The position numbers and the translations under genes are program-made. A DNA stretch of 64,000 nt from Apricaphanius iberus (taxonomy: Eukaryota > Chordata > Actinopteri > Cyprinodontiformes > Aphaniidae), in contig JAPXFQ010002811.1 of assembly GCA_028564705.1 (NCBI GenBank), positions 2,108,001 to 2,172,000 of the forward strand, given 5' to 3'. Each line of letters opens with the position of its first letter. Position 1 is the stretch's first letter. Below the pieces are notes generated by a model. It worked only from the letters and a program-made list of their open reading frames with translations, searched no databases and was not told where the DNA came from. This document shows positions 63,512-64,000 of this stretch, one piece after another.

Positions 63512-64000
63512 CTGCACACAAGCAGAGGTGATGAATAAATAAGAGTGCCGAAACACGAGGCGTCGGGCGCTTCTGGAGGAGTAAACAACTCGCTTTTAAG
63601 AAATGTTTCAGCAGGTTTGCTTTTACCCAACAATATGTATAAGAGCTTAAGTTATTAAGAGCCATTTGAACTTAGGACTTCTTAAGCTACCTTAAACCAA
63701 TTTATAATGATTCATTATAGAAGATGGATTTTTTTTCTGAGTATTTGACAAAGCCTGAAGGCTTTACGGCTTAATCTAAGGATTAATCTGAAGCACACTC
63801 GCACAAAACCCCATCATCCCTTCTGGTTAGATTGGTTAAAGAGTCGAAGAACACTGGAAACTATTCCCTCCTCTCAGGCAAAACAACATAGCAGGAGAAC
63901 CCACTTATTATGTCCAGACAGCTTACAACAAGCGTTTATGTGTTGGACTGGAAGTGAGCCATTTATTTAATGCCAAATTGCTCCTTGGATGGCAACCCCC
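63512..64000. other. Intron of cgn at the right edge
   Basis: Lies upstream of the acceptor at 63512 and shows no further exon. The cgn head exons must be beyond base 64000. Confidence 0.5.

Overview
This is vertebrate nuclear DNA, almost certainly from a teleost fish. Genes are split into many short exons with GT/AG junctions. The intervening DNA is full of teleost-type repeats: Tc1/mariner elements with long inverted repeats, L2-like LINE tails, MITEs with terminal inverted repeats, and long CT, AT and CA microsatellites. There are no operons, ribosome binding sites, CRISPR arrays or prokaryotic genes. The species cannot be fixed from the sequence.

Four genes can be read with exon precision. 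(1) At 2753-5347 on the minus strand lies the N-terminal and linker part of a pro-interleukin-16-like PDZ protein; its PDZ exons would lie beyond the left edge. (2) At 16076-20451 on the plus strand is a complete seven-exon C1orf43 (NICE-3) orthologue of 257 residues. (3) At 24932-39000 on the minus strand is a complete twelve-exon tuftelin (tuft1) gene of 385 residues. (4) At 55939-63511 on the minus strand are the last fifteen coding exons of cingulin (cgn), 812 residues of rod and tail; the head exons lie beyond the right edge. The exon phases of all four models close without a frame error.

Layout: 1-1700 is repeat-derived, including a GC-rich block. 2753-5347 holds the IL16-like exons. 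5348-16000 is repeat-rich intergenic DNA with a Tc1 remnant split by a hAT-type MITE, a complete-ended Tc1 element at 9939-11535, an L2-like tail, a TTAA-flanked MITE, and a 49-codon ORF at 12242-12391 that could encode a one-pass membrane micropeptide. c1orf43 follows, with a perfect 12-bp CLEAR/E-box palindrome about 215 bp before its start codon. 20550-23050 holds reverse-transcriptase and Tc1 debris. tuft1 follows. 39300-55900 is mostly intergenic and holds two further DNA-transposon-like units, one (49450-51169) with clustered AGACGTCT palindromes at both ends. cgn fills the rest.

How the genes relate: cingulin is a tight-junction adaptor, tuftelin is a coiled-coil protein of enamel and other tissues, and C1orf43 is a Golgi/membrane protein linked to phagocytosis. 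In humans cgn and tuft1 are neighbours in 1q21.3 and C1orf43 is in the same band. IL16 is on human chromosome 15q, the region generally regarded as paralogous to 1q21, so the fish gene may be an IL16 ohnologue lost in mammals. No novel multi-gene system is visible. The most interesting items are the IL16-like gene, the micropeptide candidate and the palindrome-rich transposon.
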